Shown piece after piece: positions 54,232 to 64,000 of a DNA stretch of 64,000 nucleotides. The position numbers and the translations under genes were made by a program. Every line of letters starts with the position of its first letter. Position 1 is the first letter of the stretch. Under the pieces are notes generated by a model. It had not been told where the DNA came from. It was given only the letters and a program-made list of their open reading frames with translations, and made no database searches. Origin of the DNA: Dugong dugon (lineage: Eukaryota; Chordata; Mammalia; Sirenia; Dugongidae); assembly GCA_030035585.1 (NCBI GenBank), contig CM057461.1, forward strand, positions 2,457,001 to 2,521,000. Reading direction: 5' to 3'.

Positions 54232-54552
54232 GTGGTGACTTTCGTGTTGCTGTGAAGCTGGAAGCTATGCCAGCAGGGTCACCCATGGTGGACAGGTTTC
54301 AGTGGAGCTTCCAAACTAAGGCAGACTACTTCTGAAAACATTGGCCAGCGAAAACATTATGAAGAGTAGCAGAACATTATCTGATATAGTGCCGGATGAT
54401 GAGACCCTCAGGTTGGAAGGCAGTACGCAGCTGTCGCAACAATGGGCTCAAGCGTAACAACGCTTGGGAGGACGGCACAGGACCCGGCAGTGTTTCTTCT
54501 GTTGTATGTGGGGCCGCTGAGTTGGAACCGACCTGACAGCACCTGACAACCA
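54232..54552 (+). mobile_element. RTE-tailed composite element (head lost)
   Basis: Linker 'gtgttgctgtgaagctggaa', 'gtggagcttccaaactaagg', RTE-like part 'gccggatgatgagaccctca', 'cgcaacaatgggctcaagcg' and end 'gacctgacagcacctgacaa'. Confidence 0.85.
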
Positions 54553-55025
54553 CAACCCTGCGCTTCGACTCTCCGGGATTCCACCCCTTCCTACTATCAG
54601 CCCCTGATCTGCCCTTTAGGGACCCCTCATTCTGCTCAGTCCTGGTCTGGGGTACTACCATCGCCCACTTTGAAGGGGTCAGACCCAGTGCCACCCGGAA
54701 AGGGGCCCTGATGTTGGCTTGGCCACCTGGACCCCTCTCTGCACTGACTCTTGAGCACGGATGCTGCTCTCGTGTGGGGATGGCAGGGGTCCCCACGTGA
54801 GGGTCCACACGGCCAGGGTGGTCACCGGCCTGGTCCTTCACAGCCCCCGTGGTTCCTGCCTCTTGTCCCGCCAGCTGGTCCAGCTCCATCCATTCTGGAC
54901 CTCCCTGAGAGTCTCCATACAGCTGCCATTTGCTGACGGGCCAGCGCCAGATGGAGACCCTTCAGTGAGGAGGGGCAGGGGCGGGGAGCGTCGGGGGGCA
55001 GGAGGGAGAAGTGCTTCCCTGACAA
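54553..55025. other. GC-rich unique sequence
   Basis: Minus frame of 170 residues (54377-54889) runs from here into the composite element, and plus frames of 61-172 residues run into the CA array. None has a domain. Confidence 0.4.
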
Positions 55026-55240
55026 CCACACACACATGCACACATGCATATACACACGCAAACCTCACACATGCACACGTGTGCACACACACACCTCACA
55101 CGTGTGCATATGGGCATGCATGCACACTTACACACATGTATGCACACACAAATGCACACGTGCATACACCCTTGCCCCCACATGCACATACACAAGTGCA
55201 CACACTCACATGTGTGCACACACACAGCACACACACAGCC
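55026..55240 (+). repeat. CA-rich array with (CACACATGCA)-like units
   Basis: 'cacacacatgcacacatgca' and variants with CACGTG. All long frames across it are His/Thr or Cys/Val repeat artefacts. Confidence 0.93.
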
Positions 55241-55915
55241 AAGCAAGGCCCAGTCCTGCAAGCCCTTCCCAGAACATAAATCAAATGAGCTGTAGCCCTC
55301 AGATACATTCGTTTTAATAATTTAGCCAGCAGTCTTCTGGCAAAATTCATATCTGCTCCAGTGGTTCCCTGCTTCCCTTGTAAAAATAATGGCAGCTGAT
55401 GGGGAAGGGCTGTCACACGCTCGGTGCCAGGCACCGCAGGTGAGACAGCTGTGTGCTCAGGAGAAGGGTGTGCGCAGACAAAAGGAATAATTAGAACGAG
55501 CCACCAAAACCAGCCCTGGATTTAAATGTTTCAGTGTTTTAATTTAAAAGAACAATAGCTCCTTGAAGCGTCTTCCCAACCGGTACTGACAAGCTGCCAT
55601 TTGTTAATCAGTATTAAATCACAGCGGCTCTGGGTTTGACACCAAACAGCAGATGACGTGCGATGATCCCTAAAACAGCAGTCACGTTCCACAGCTGATT
55701 TCCAGATGACTCCGGCATAACAAGGAAGACTGGAATATTTACCACAGCAGTTAACGAGCATTAGCAACTCCAGTGGCAAAGAAGGGTTCTGGGGGCGATG
55801 CTTAAATGTGCAGCGTCTTGCAGGTAAAGCAGGCTGCTTCACATGTCAGCAGGGCATGGGGCAGCTCAATTAGGGCTCTTAGCAAAAAGTACATATTTTT
55901 AAAAATGCGTCTTAC
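55241..55915. other. Unique island without recognised transposons
   Basis: AT-rich, with 'cgttttaataatttagccag' near 55310 and 'gttaatcagtattaaatcac' near 55605. No exon recognised. A candidate for constrained non-coding DNA. Confidence 0.4.
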
Positions 55916-56131
55916 TAAGGCAGTGGTAAGGAGTCTTGGTGGCACAGTGGTTAAGCGCTCGGCTGCTAATCAAAAGGTCAGCAGTTCGAATCCACCAGCC
56001 GCTCTGCGGGAGAAAGATGTGGCAGTCTGCTTCTGTAAAGATTACAGAATCGCTATGGGGCAGCTCTGTCCTGTTCCATAGGGTTGCTGTGAGTCAGAAT
56101 CGACCCGACAGCAATGGGTTAAGGCAGTGGT
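55916..56131 (+). mobile_element. Afrotherian SINE with target-site duplication, at the edge of a MER20
   Basis: The SINE body is about 55928-56119 (head 'aaggagtcttggtggcacag', middle 'atgtggcagtctgcttctgt', tail 'ttgctgtgagtcagaatcga'). The 12-bp repeat 'taaggcagtggt' at 55916-55927 and 56120-56131 flanks it; the right copy contains the first bases of the MER20. Confidence 0.93.
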
Positions 56132-56530
56132 TCTCAACCAGACGCTGGGCAGCATCTGCAGACATATTTGGTTATTATAACTCAGGGAGGATTCCCTGGG
56201 TGGTGCAAAGGGTTGATGTCCTTGGCTGCTAACCAAAAAACCGGAGGTTCAAGAGCACCCAGAGATGCCTGGGAAGAAAGGCCTTCCGAAAAATCAGCCA
56301 TTGAAAATTCTATGGAGCACAGTTCTATTCTGACACACATGGGGTGGGCCATGAGTTGAAATCAACTCCACGGTAACTTTTTGTTTTTAATAATGGGGGG
56401 GATGATACTACTGGTATTTAGTGGGCAGAAGCCAGGGATGCTGCTAAACATCCCACAGTGCACAGACAGGCCCTACCACAAAGAAGCATCTGGTCTCCAA
56501 TGTCAACAGTGCCAAGGTGAGAACTCCTAC
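56124..56530 (+). mobile_element. MER20 hAT-Charlie DNA transposon, split by a SINE
   Basis: Left piece 56124-56187 starts 'cagtggttctcaacc'; right piece about 56390-56530 contains 'gaagccagggatgctgctaa' and 'acatcccacagtgcacagac' and ends 'agtgccaaggtgagaactcc'. Interrupted by a SINE, and a second SINE duplicated its left terminus. Confidence 0.88.
56188..56389 (+). mobile_element. Afrotherian SINE (variant middle) inserted in MER20
   Basis: Head 'ggattccctgggtggtgcaa', 'aggttcaagagcacccagag', middle 'gaaaaatcagccattgaaaa', tail 'atgagttgaaatcaactcca' with T-rich end. Confidence 0.9.
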
Positions 56531-58261
56531 ATGAACAAGGTCTGAGATTCTAGAAGCAGTGCTCAAACCCAAGAAATGCCTTCCCACAAATGTGGATCGT
56601 TTTAATCAGCAAAAGAGTGTCAAAGTGCTTCCTTGCTTCTTATTTTATATAAAGAGCTGCATCGGCCCGTCCCCGGAGGTCCCTGCCACCCTCGCTCAGG
56701 TCTGGAGTCACTGACAGCGGACGTGCGGACATGCGCAGCCTTCTGTATTTCATTCCGCAGATGCTTGCTCTTTCTCATGATAACGGGCTGCCTGACAGCA
56801 GCTTCACGTAGATTCTCAAAGTGAAGGCGGGGAGCTTCCAGGTGGGCCAATTAAAAACGCCACGTCTACTGAAAGGGGTGGTTAGCTTTGCAGTGACTTT
56901 ATGGGAGTTCTCAAAATCGGTTCTTTTTTGCTATAGCCAATTTCACAGCAAGAGGATGAGTGTAAGGGATACAGAGATTTTGCATGTTTAAATATCGGTT
57001 CTGAAGGTAAGGCCTCCAGGGTTCCCGTGCCAGGGAGGTAGGGCTCAACCTACATGGAGCCCAATGGCGCTCTTTAATTGGGCCCACGTTGGTTTCAAGG
57101 CTGCTGCAAGCCGGCTTCTTTTTCCTGCATTTGGTTTTTATGAAAAGTCCACTGACATGCCGTTAACTGCATCTCGGATAAATCCTCGTTTACTTGCTCA
57201 ATTTAGCAAAGACTGATGAAATCCATCATGCTAAGTGGAAGCATTTAAAATAGTAATAACTGTTTCCGGAAGCCTGTACTGCGTTCGCATCCAGGTGGTC
57301 TTAGAGCATGGGTCCAGTTCACTGTTGTTACTGTCATCTGGAGTAACGCACCAACACACCAAGGCAGTATTTGAAATCTCCAGTCACTTATACCTCACCG
57401 GGGTCCGAGTGTCCCCAGAGCCAGATTTTGTAAGCCAAGGAGGACGCAAGGACACTTGAACCAACGGACCTTGCAGAATGAACAACTCACCCTGACCTTC
57501 TCACTTATACAGACCAAAAAGTAGTGAAGTTGCACGAGGAAAAAGATGGCTTTCCTCCTAATCCAAGAGTGTATAATTGGTGCCAGCGAGGGGCTGTCAG
57601 AACCCTGAGGCCAGGCCCGTTCCCTGTGCCAACAAGCCCTGGCCCAGACACCCCAGGCTGGTCTCTAAAACCAAGAGGCTGGTCGCTCCATCTTCTTTCT
57701 GCCTACAACCCCCAATTCTGAAACTTAGACCTACTTCTTTCTACTTCTCCAGGAGAACGCCACTTTCCCTCTGTGATGGGCAGGACAGCAGCAGAGACAC
57801 GCTCTGACACCGCATTTCAAGTCTGCTGTTCCACAAGAGCCTAAGAAAGCTGTCACAGAGCATGGCCTGAGGACTCAAGGAGATCACTCCCTACTCGGAA
57901 CTGTCCAAAGACCCGTATCTTTTCCTCCCCAAGACCGAAGTTAGAGGGGGAAGGCGGCTCTGAAGTCATATCTGAACTCGACAGAAACTTCCGTCGCAGA
58001 CCGCAGTCTCTGTTCTGATTGTCCCAACACCTTCTCACGGGGGCAGTCTGTGTGCAGATGTGCTGATCCGGCTCTTCCCAACAACTGCAGCCTTTGAGGA
58101 CTCAGCACTTTGTGAGCAGTGGTGCCTCCTGCACAGATACCAGGACCTCTCTCTGTTTCTCACTGATTCAGGAAGGCAGCAGGGTGACCAGGGGCGCAAG
58201 GACAGCTGGCTGCTGATGCCAACTCACAGAGCTGACCCGGAGTGTCCCCTGGTCTGTGGGC
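56531..58261. other. Unique 1.7-kb sequence, nothing recognised
   Basis: No transposon recognised until a MIR piece at the end. Open frames of 60-76 residues are at chance level. Confidence 0.4.
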
Positions 58262-58330
58262 TAAGTGGAGAGCTGGGATTCTGACCTGGCCACCTGGATT
58301 TAAAGCCCAGGAGAGCCTTCTTACTGACAA
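58262..58330 (-). mobile_element. MIR SINE fragment
   Basis: 'ggagagctgggattctgacc' and 'ttaaagcccaggagagcctt' resemble the reversed MIR head region. Short. Confidence 0.45.
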
Positions 58331-58544
58331 CAGTGCAGACTCTCCGAAAGGCACCTACAGGAAACCCACTGGACACCCAAACTAGAATTTTATAGGTAAT
58401 AATGCAGACCAAATATTTGCTTATACTTAATATAATTTCTGTTATAACTGCTACTACCTGCTACTTTTGGGAATGACAGAATGGTTCAAGAAGTGATTGT
58501 TTCTTTTGGTGTCGCTTTCTAACAAAAGTCCTCACCCATCTATC

Positions 58545-58935
58545 CATTTGTCTTACCATGGGTGCTCCATGTTGCTATGATGTTGGAAGCTATGCCACCG
58601 GTATTTCAAATTACCAGCAGGGTCACCCATGGTGAACAGGCTTCAGCAGAACTCCCAGACTAAGACAGACTAGGAAGAAAGGCCTGGTGATCTACTTCCA
58701 AAAATTAGCCAGTGAAAACCCTGTGGATCACAACAGAACATTGCCTGGCTTGTTTGCTTTGGACACGCCATCAGGGGGGATCAATCACTGGAGGAGGACA
58801 TCATGCTTGCTGAAACAGAGGACCAGCGAGGGCGAGGGAGACCCTCGGTGAGGTGGACTGGCACGGCAGTCTCAATGACTGTTGTACATAAGGTCGTCAT
58901 GAGTCGAAGTCTACTCAATGGCAACAACAACAAGA
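58545..58935 (+). mobile_element. RTE-tailed composite element with RTE coding remnant
   Basis: Linker 'atgttgctatgatgttggaa', 'ctaagacagactaggaagaa', middle 'ggcctggtgatctacttcca', then a piece of the RTE coding end (translated CFGHAIRGDQSLEEDIMLAE, RGRGRPSVRWTG) and the tail 'tcatgagtcgaagtctactc' with (CAA)n. It links the composite family to the RTE LINE directly. Confidence 0.87.
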
Positions 58936-59000
58936 TCTACCAAAAGTGTATGGCAGCCCAACAGGATGTCCCTTTTACCGATGACTTTTCAGACTGCTAT

Positions 59001-59188
59001 GCTAAAGAGGGAGCCCTGGTGGCACAGTGGTTAACAGCTTGGCTGCTAACCAAAAGGTCGGCAGTTCCAATCCACCAGCTGCTCCCTGGAAACCCTATGG
59101 GGCAGTTCTACCCTGTCCTATAGGGTCGCTATGAGTAGGAATCGACTCTACGGCAATGGATTCGTTTGTTTATTTTTAGGCTAAAGAG
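59001..59188 (+). mobile_element. Afrotherian SINE (short, young form) with target-site duplication
   Basis: Body 59010-59179: head 'ggagccctggtggcacagtg', 'ggctgctaaccaaaaggtcg', tail 'cgctatgagtaggaatcgac' and a T-rich end. Flanked by 'gctaaagag' at 59001-59009 and 59180-59188. Among the least diverged SINEs of the window. Confidence 0.95.
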
Positions 59189-59617
59189 AGTAATTTTTCA
59201 AAAACAGTGTAGAATTTCATTAATTTCCTGAAGGTGTTCTCTTCATCCTTAAACATTTCAATAATTCTTTTTGATGAATGTATATTATTCTCAGCTAAGC
59301 AGATTTTTACCTCTTCGATGGTTAAACTCCACCTCATCTTGGTTTGTCAATAATGATGATGATTCCTGCAGGTTTCCAACATCACTTCACACCTTCGCAA
59401 AACCCTGGATTTCTGTAATATTCACACTTTGACTCGGCAATCACTTTGCATTGCGTTTGCGGTTTACCACAGGACATTCGCTACACTGGACAATCAGCTA
59501 AGACTGACCTAAGAGGACAACGGCATGTTTAAGTGGGAATTCATTTAACGAGTGGTCTGTACAAAAGTGCCTTTCTCTTCCCCATACAACCACACAACCA
59601 GGGATACACAGATAAAG
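59189..59617. other. AT-rich unique sequence
   Basis: No gene or repeat recognised. Confidence 0.4.
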
Positions 59618-60218
59618 CAAATCCTCATTATTCATGGATTTGGTGTTTGCAAATTTGCTAAAATTTATTTGTAACCCCAAAAATCAATGCTCACGGCACG
59701 TCTGCGTTCATTCGTGGACACGTGAAAGGTGGTGAAAAATTGGAGGTGCCGGACATGTTCCCAGCTGAGGCCAGACAAGGTGGTGCTCTGCCTTCTTACT
59801 TTTTTGTTGTCTATTTAGTGCCACATTTTCCACATTTTCATGCTTTTTGTTGGTGATTCTCCCGCTTAAAATGGCCCCTAAGTGCTGAAATGGTGTCTGG
59901 TGTTGTTAAGCTCAGGAAGGCTGTGATATACCTTATGGGGAAAACGTGTGTGTCAGATAAGCTTCGTTCAGGCACGAGCTGTAGTGGTGCTGGCTGTGAG
60001 TTCACTGTTAACGAATCAACAATATATATTAAATAAGGTGTCTTTAAACAGAAAGACACATACAACAAGGCCATGTATTGACTGGTTGACAAAATGTTGT
60101 GACCAGAGGCTTGTAGGAGCCTAACCCTGTATTTCCCTGTAGGAGAAAAGGTTCACTGTTCACTACTGCAGCATTTGCAATGACTTTATAGAACATTACT
60201 ATGAATAATGAGAACTGA
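59618..60218 (+). mobile_element. Tigger (pogo-like) DNA transposon, internally deleted
   Basis: Terminal inverted repeats are visible: 'ctcattattcatgg' at 59624-59637 and 'ctatgaataatgag' at 60199-60212, one mismatch in 14. Between them is the start of the pogo-family transposase at about 59871: after MAPK the remnants read ACDIPYGE-like and KLRSG-like blocks and NESTIYIK (about 60009-60032), which belong to the CENP-B-like helix-turn-helix DNA-binding domain. The DDE catalytic domain is absent and the frame is broken, so this is an inactive non-autonomous copy about 600 bp long. Confidence 0.85.
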
Positions 60219-60274
60219 CTGTCAAGAGCTAGGATGAGAGGACCCTGCCCCCCTGTGCTGCTGTTGATGGTCTC

Positions 60275-60842
60275 CAGCGATGGTGCCATTAACCCTTCTT
60301 TCTCTTTACCAGGAGACTGCTCTTCCCACCAGAGGGGGAGGAGTATTAACTGCCTGTTTACTTTAGCATTCTATCAGTACAGCCCTTGAATCTGGTCTGG
60401 ACTGCTCAGTGACTGCTTTGACCAATAATGCAGTGGAAGAGATGTTCCTGGACGTCAGAAGCTGGGTCACAAGGAGTCTTCCAGCTTCCTTTTAGACCTC
60501 TTGGAATGCTCTCTTTTGAGACATTTCCCTCTCAGAACTACCCCAATGCTGTGGGAAGCCTGAGTCACATCTAATCTACAGTCACAGCTGATCTCCCCGC
60601 TGATGGCCAACACCCACTGCCAACCACATGGGTGAGCCATCTTGGATGTCCAGTCTAGTTGAGGCTTGGGATGACTCCAGCCCCAGCCACCATCTGGCTG
60701 CAAATGCAAGAGAAATCTCAAGTATGAACCACCCAGCTGAGCCCAGCCAACCCACAAAACCATACGAGATAATAATACATTTCCGTCTTAAGCGTCTCTG
60801 TTTTGGCGAGGTTTGTTTTGCAGCAATGGATGGCTGAAAGGT
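60275..60842 (+). mobile_element. MLT1-type MaLR LTR fossil
   Basis: 'gactgctttgaccaataatg', 'accacccagctgagcccagc', 'ccatacgagataataataca' and 'gttttgcagcaatggatggc' are the order of blocks in MLT1 LTRs. Only LTR sequence is recognised. Old and inert. Confidence 0.75.
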
Positions 60843-61934
60843 ATATTTCCACAGTCTTCCCAAGTGCTCGCTTTGAAAAGATAAGTATCTTTAAATAACA
60901 CGATTTCAAGCACCAAGATTGTTTTGACCATTTTGACAAAGAGTCGAACTATTTTCCTTTAGGAGACAGGTCTTTTAAAAGTTAAAAATATATTCAATCA
61001 GAACAGTCAACACAAGAAGATATATACAAGGCTGAGAGGAAAAATAAAAGAAGGGTTGAAACATTTCAACCAATATGTTTTCACTGTATAGATAATAATG
61101 GAATTTTGTTTTCTTGATTTTTTTAAGTGAATTAAGTCTATTTTGCTAATTTTTACTATTTTGAGGGACTCTGAAAATGAATTGGGCTGCTTCTCTCAGG
61201 TTTCTGGGAGTGTTAGTGATTTTATAAGATGGCAGGTTTTATGCTTTTCCAAGAGGATATTTCTGGGCACTATTGGGATGCTTTCTGTGGGTTATTTTAG
61301 CATTCTATCAACACAGGATTGTACAGTTCTGCCAAAAGTTCCTTTGAAGCACAGAATATTCTTTTCCATATATAATGTGTTCAGGGCAGCTTTTTACCCC
61401 TGATCCACTCAAACAAAGTTCTGACACCCAAATAAATTTTGCATAAGCTGAGATATACGACACGCACAGTTAGGGATGATGGCCAACCAATTACATCCAC
61501 GTGTCATTTTGCACTTTTACAAAGCCCTGATAAAAGAGAAAAGTTTTGACAAAAGTACTTCACACGTAAAATATTTCTTTTATAGCAAAGTGTGTCCAAT
61601 TGATTTATGAGGTACTTTCAAGGAGAACAAAACACACACTATAAACCGAAAAATTAGCAAAAGGCTTACTGGCTTCTTTAGAAGAAACACAATTAAATTG
61701 CACGGGGTATGGATTTTCATATTTCCTGATGTGAATTCTTCATGGAAGTTGCATTTCCTACTGGAGAGCTTGTTTCTTTTTATGATAGCATACATTAAAA
61801 AAAGAACAGTGAAGCGTCTCAAGGTGCTGAGCCTTTGACTGAAGGCATAACCGGTAAAATCGGATCCATCAGTTAGGGAAATGGTGGGTACATTCTGTCT
61901 AGCTGTGGACACTTGAGTCAGAATCACAGAAGGC
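60843..61934. other. AT-rich unique sequence
   Basis: About 1.1 kb with no recognised transposon or gene. A 118-residue minus frame (61580-61936) has no domain and ends in unique DNA. Confidence 0.4.
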
Positions 61935-62150
61935 ACTAAATCAGCCCCTCATCCAAATCTGGACTGCTGCCTGTTTTTGTAAATAAAATTTTATTGGAAC
62001 ACACCCATGCCCATTCACTTACGTATCGTCTGTAGCCATTTTCATGGTGCAACAACAGAGCTGAGAAGTTGCAACAGAGACTCTACGCCCCAGGAAGCTG
62101 AAAATATTTACTACCTGGCCTTTTACAAAAGAAGTTTGCTGACCCCTTCA
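61935..62150 (+). mobile_element. hAT-like DNA transposon (MER type)
   Basis: 'ccaaatctggactgctgcct', 'aaattttattggaacacacc', 'catgcccattcacttacgta' and 'gaagtttgctgaccccttc' are in the order of a well-known mammalian MER-type DNA element. I place it in hAT from memory without naming the family. Confidence 0.65.
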
Positions 62151-62164
62151 TTAACTGATCTTTC

Positions 62165-62405
62165 TTCCTAGACTAGGAAGAAAGGCCTGGTGAAAAGCCT
62201 CGTGATCTGACTCCAAAAATCAGTCAATGAAAACCCTATGGATCCCGACAGAAGATGAGCCCCTAGGTTGGAAGGCACTCAAAATACACAGTGGCTGCAA
62301 AAATAGACTCAGTGTCCCCAATGATCGAGAAGATGGTGCAGGACTGGGCAATTTTCGTTCTGTGGTGCACGGGGTCACCATGGCAGCAGCTAACATCATC
62401 AACAA
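62165..62405 (+). mobile_element. RTE-tailed composite element, 5'-truncated
   Basis: 'gactaggaagaaaggcctgg', 'gaagatgagcccctaggttg', 'gaaggcactcaaaatacaca', 'agatggtgcaggactgggca' and 'cacggggtcaccatgg'. Same type as 33165-33545. Confidence 0.85.
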
Positions 62406-62504
62406 TTAAAATGACCAGTCCCTTTGGAATCATCAGTGTGGCTTCTGTTTTCCAAGGGGAGGTCCATAGGTTCATTGGGATTTTCCCAGAAGTCTTGTGT
62501 CAAC

Positions 62505-62957
62505 AAAATGGCGCTGTCTACATTACATTATATGCATGTGAATGCTGGACAATGAATAAAGAAGACTAAAGAAGAACTGATGCCTTTGAATTACGGGGTC
62601 GGTGAAGAATATTGAATATCCCATGGACTGCAAGAAGAAGAAACAAATCTGTCTTAGAAGAAGTACAGCTAGAATGCTCCTTAGAAGCAAGGATGGCAAG
62701 ACTTTGTCTCACACACTTTGGACATGTTATCAGGAGGGACCAGTCCCTGGAGAAGAACATCATGCTTGGTAAAGGAGAAGCTCAGTGAAAAAGAGGAAGA
62801 CCCTCAACGAGATGGACCGACACAGTGGCTGCAACAACATGCTCAAGTATAACGTTTGTGAGGATGGCGCAGGACTGGGCAGTGTCTCCTTCTGTTGTAC
62901 ACGGGGTCGCTATGAGATGGAACCGACTTGACAGCACCTAACAACAGCAGCTACAAC
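62505..62957 (+). mobile_element. RTE LINE 3' fragment (end of coding region and tail)
   Basis: Translated remnants: YACECWTMNKED near 62530-62568, then LEEVQLECSLEARMARLCLTHFGHVIRRDQSLEKNIMLGKG at about 62660-62780 and RGRPSTRWTDTVAATT-like sequence. The tail 'cttgacagcacctaacaaca' ends in a mixed CAG/CAA stretch. 5'-truncated and broken. Confidence 0.9.
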
Positions 62958-63657
62958 ACACTACATCAGCCATCATGGGTGGGGTCACCAGTGACTTAAT
63001 TCCTATTTAAATGGGGCCCAACAGACCTGAACCACACAACAGAGACCACTAGACACAGTGAAATTAGGGAGGAAAAGAAAAACGCTCTCATCTCCTTATT
63101 ACTTGGCTACCTGGAAGATCACAACGGTGCATTCACTTTACAGAGGCCCCTGCCGGCGTTCTCCCCCAGCAAGGGTGGACCGCGTGGCTGGAACTTTGAT
63201 GACAATTGCTCCTTGACGAGCTGGAAGGCGTCCAGAAGCCTCATGCAGCAGTCACTGTCCAGCCGGCAAACCGCCGGCGAGGCCAACGAGAGGGGTACAA
63301 AGTGAGGCCACCGTGCGTGTTTTCCCCGTGTCACCAGGAGATGGAAGACGGGCTGCTATTTCCTCGGCTAAACACTATCGTTTTAAGCTCTGTTCCAGTG
63401 AAAACAGGGATCTTGCCAGAGGAAAACAGCATACACCAAAAAGAAGCAAAAACAAGTCCATCAAGTTAAACAAACAGGCTCCTTGCCTGGAAGTAAGACC
63501 TCGCCGAAGGAGCTGTTTCTCTGGTTGAACAGCAGCTAGGGAAGGCTGAGGAAAGGGGAGGAGATGACAGCACAGGGGGTCTGGGGTTCTTCAACCTGGG
63601 CTTCAAAGACGCAGGTGCATTTTTTAACTCCTTGCTCCCCCGTACCCAGGCCCTATT
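62958..63657. other. Unique sequence, nothing recognised
   Basis: No repeat recognised. 63119-63334 (minus) and 63206-63469 (plus) are opposed open frames of 71 and 87 residues without a domain. Confidence 0.4.
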
Positions 63658-63864
63658 GTTGTTGCTGTTGAGGGCCTTCGAGTAGATTCCTACTCGTAGT
63701 GACCCCACGTGACAGAGTAGAACTTCCCCACAGGGTTTCCTAGGCCGTAATCTTCACAGGAGCAGATCGCCAGGTCTTTTTCCCATAGAGCGGCACTGGT
63801 GGGTTTGAACCACCTACTTTTCAGTTAGCAGCCGAGCACCTAACCACTGCACCACCAGGGCTCC
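63658..63864 (-). mobile_element. Afrotherian SINE (long form)
   Basis: Minus-strand head 'ggagccctggtggtgcagtg', 'ggtggttcaaacccaccagt', middle 'agacctggcgatctgctcct', tail 'cactacgagtaggaatctac'; reversed CAA-rich end at the left. Confidence 0.93.
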
Positions 63865-63884
63865 TTCCCCAGCCTGTGGTAACC

Positions 63885-64000
63885 ACTAATCCTTTGTATG
63901 CACTTGCCTATTCCAGGTATTTCAGACAAGTGGGGTCATACAGTATTTGTCCTTTTGAGAGTGGCTTCTTTCACTCAGCAGGATGTCTTCAGGGTTGATC
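63885..64000 (-). mobile_element. L1 LINE 3' fragment, continues past the window
   Basis: 'ttgcctattccaggtatttc', 'tggggtcatacagtatttgt' and 'cttctttcactcagcaggat' are the reversed hallmark of mammalian L1 3' ends. Confidence 0.85.

Noticed and set aside
54377-54889. 170-residue minus frame
   Set aside because: Its C-terminal half is RTE-tailed repeat sequence in reverse; no domain in the rest.
1-64000. An undescribed multi-gene system (defence, biosynthesis or similar)
   Set aside because: I find no convincing cluster of genes. The recognised content is mammalian transposons, tandem repeats and unique non-coding DNA.

Overview
The window looks like nuclear DNA of an afrotherian mammal, most likely an elephant. 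The main evidence is about two dozen copies of a short tRNA-derived SINE whose head reads 'gagccctggtggcgcagtgg' and whose 3' end resembles an RTE (BovB-clade) LINE. That LINE is also present, including a 2.2 kb copy with reverse-transcriptase coding remnants. L1 3' ends of the type I remember from the elephant genome, plus ancient MIR, L2, MER20, Tigger and MaLR fossils, fit the same picture. Names and species are from memory of repeat families; nothing was searched.

I find no convincing protein-coding gene, functional tRNA, rRNA, CRISPR array or any prokaryote-like system. Most long open frames lie in simple or tandem repeats or in transposons. The window is best read as intergenic or deep intronic sequence.

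Layout. 0-6 kb: G-rich tract, L1 3' ends, a 39-bp minisatellite, an L2 end and a 620-bp ACC/AAC array. 6-12.7 kb: a dense SINE cluster and L1 3' ends. 12.7-20 kb: MIR/L2 relics, a 31-bp minisatellite that seems to have grown inside a MIR, tRNA-Gly-headed SINEs, a MaLR LTR with another element inside it, and a MER20 split by a SINE. 20.4-23.7 kb: an old L1/HAL1 copy split by a 1-kb GA-rich array and RTE pieces. 23.7-31.2 kb: scattered SINE, hAT, MIR and RTE copies, a TA tract and a 37-bp minisatellite. 31.2-39.2 kb: few transposons, a CpG-island-like segment at 34.3-34.7 kb, a 32-bp minisatellite, G-rich DNA, CAC/ATC and ATCC arrays and a MER20. 39.2-41.4 kb: the long RTE copy, with an unexplained open segment beside it. 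41.9-54.6 kb: mixed SINE, L1 and RTE copies between unique islands. 55-64 kb: a CA-rich array, another split MER20, a Tigger derivative, an MLT1 LTR, a hAT fossil, RTE tails and an L1 end.

The parts work together only as transposon biology: RTE supplies the 3' ends that the SINEs share and probably the machinery that copied them. The less repetitive islands (about 27.2-29.2, 31.2-33.1, 34.1-38.1, 45.2-46.2, 47.6-50.2 and 55.3-55.9 kb) are the places to look for conserved regulatory DNA. I found no undescribed system; the most interesting items are the MIR-born minisatellite, the modular tRNA-Gly/RTE SINE family, the orphan CpG-island-like segment and the open segment next to the RTE copy.
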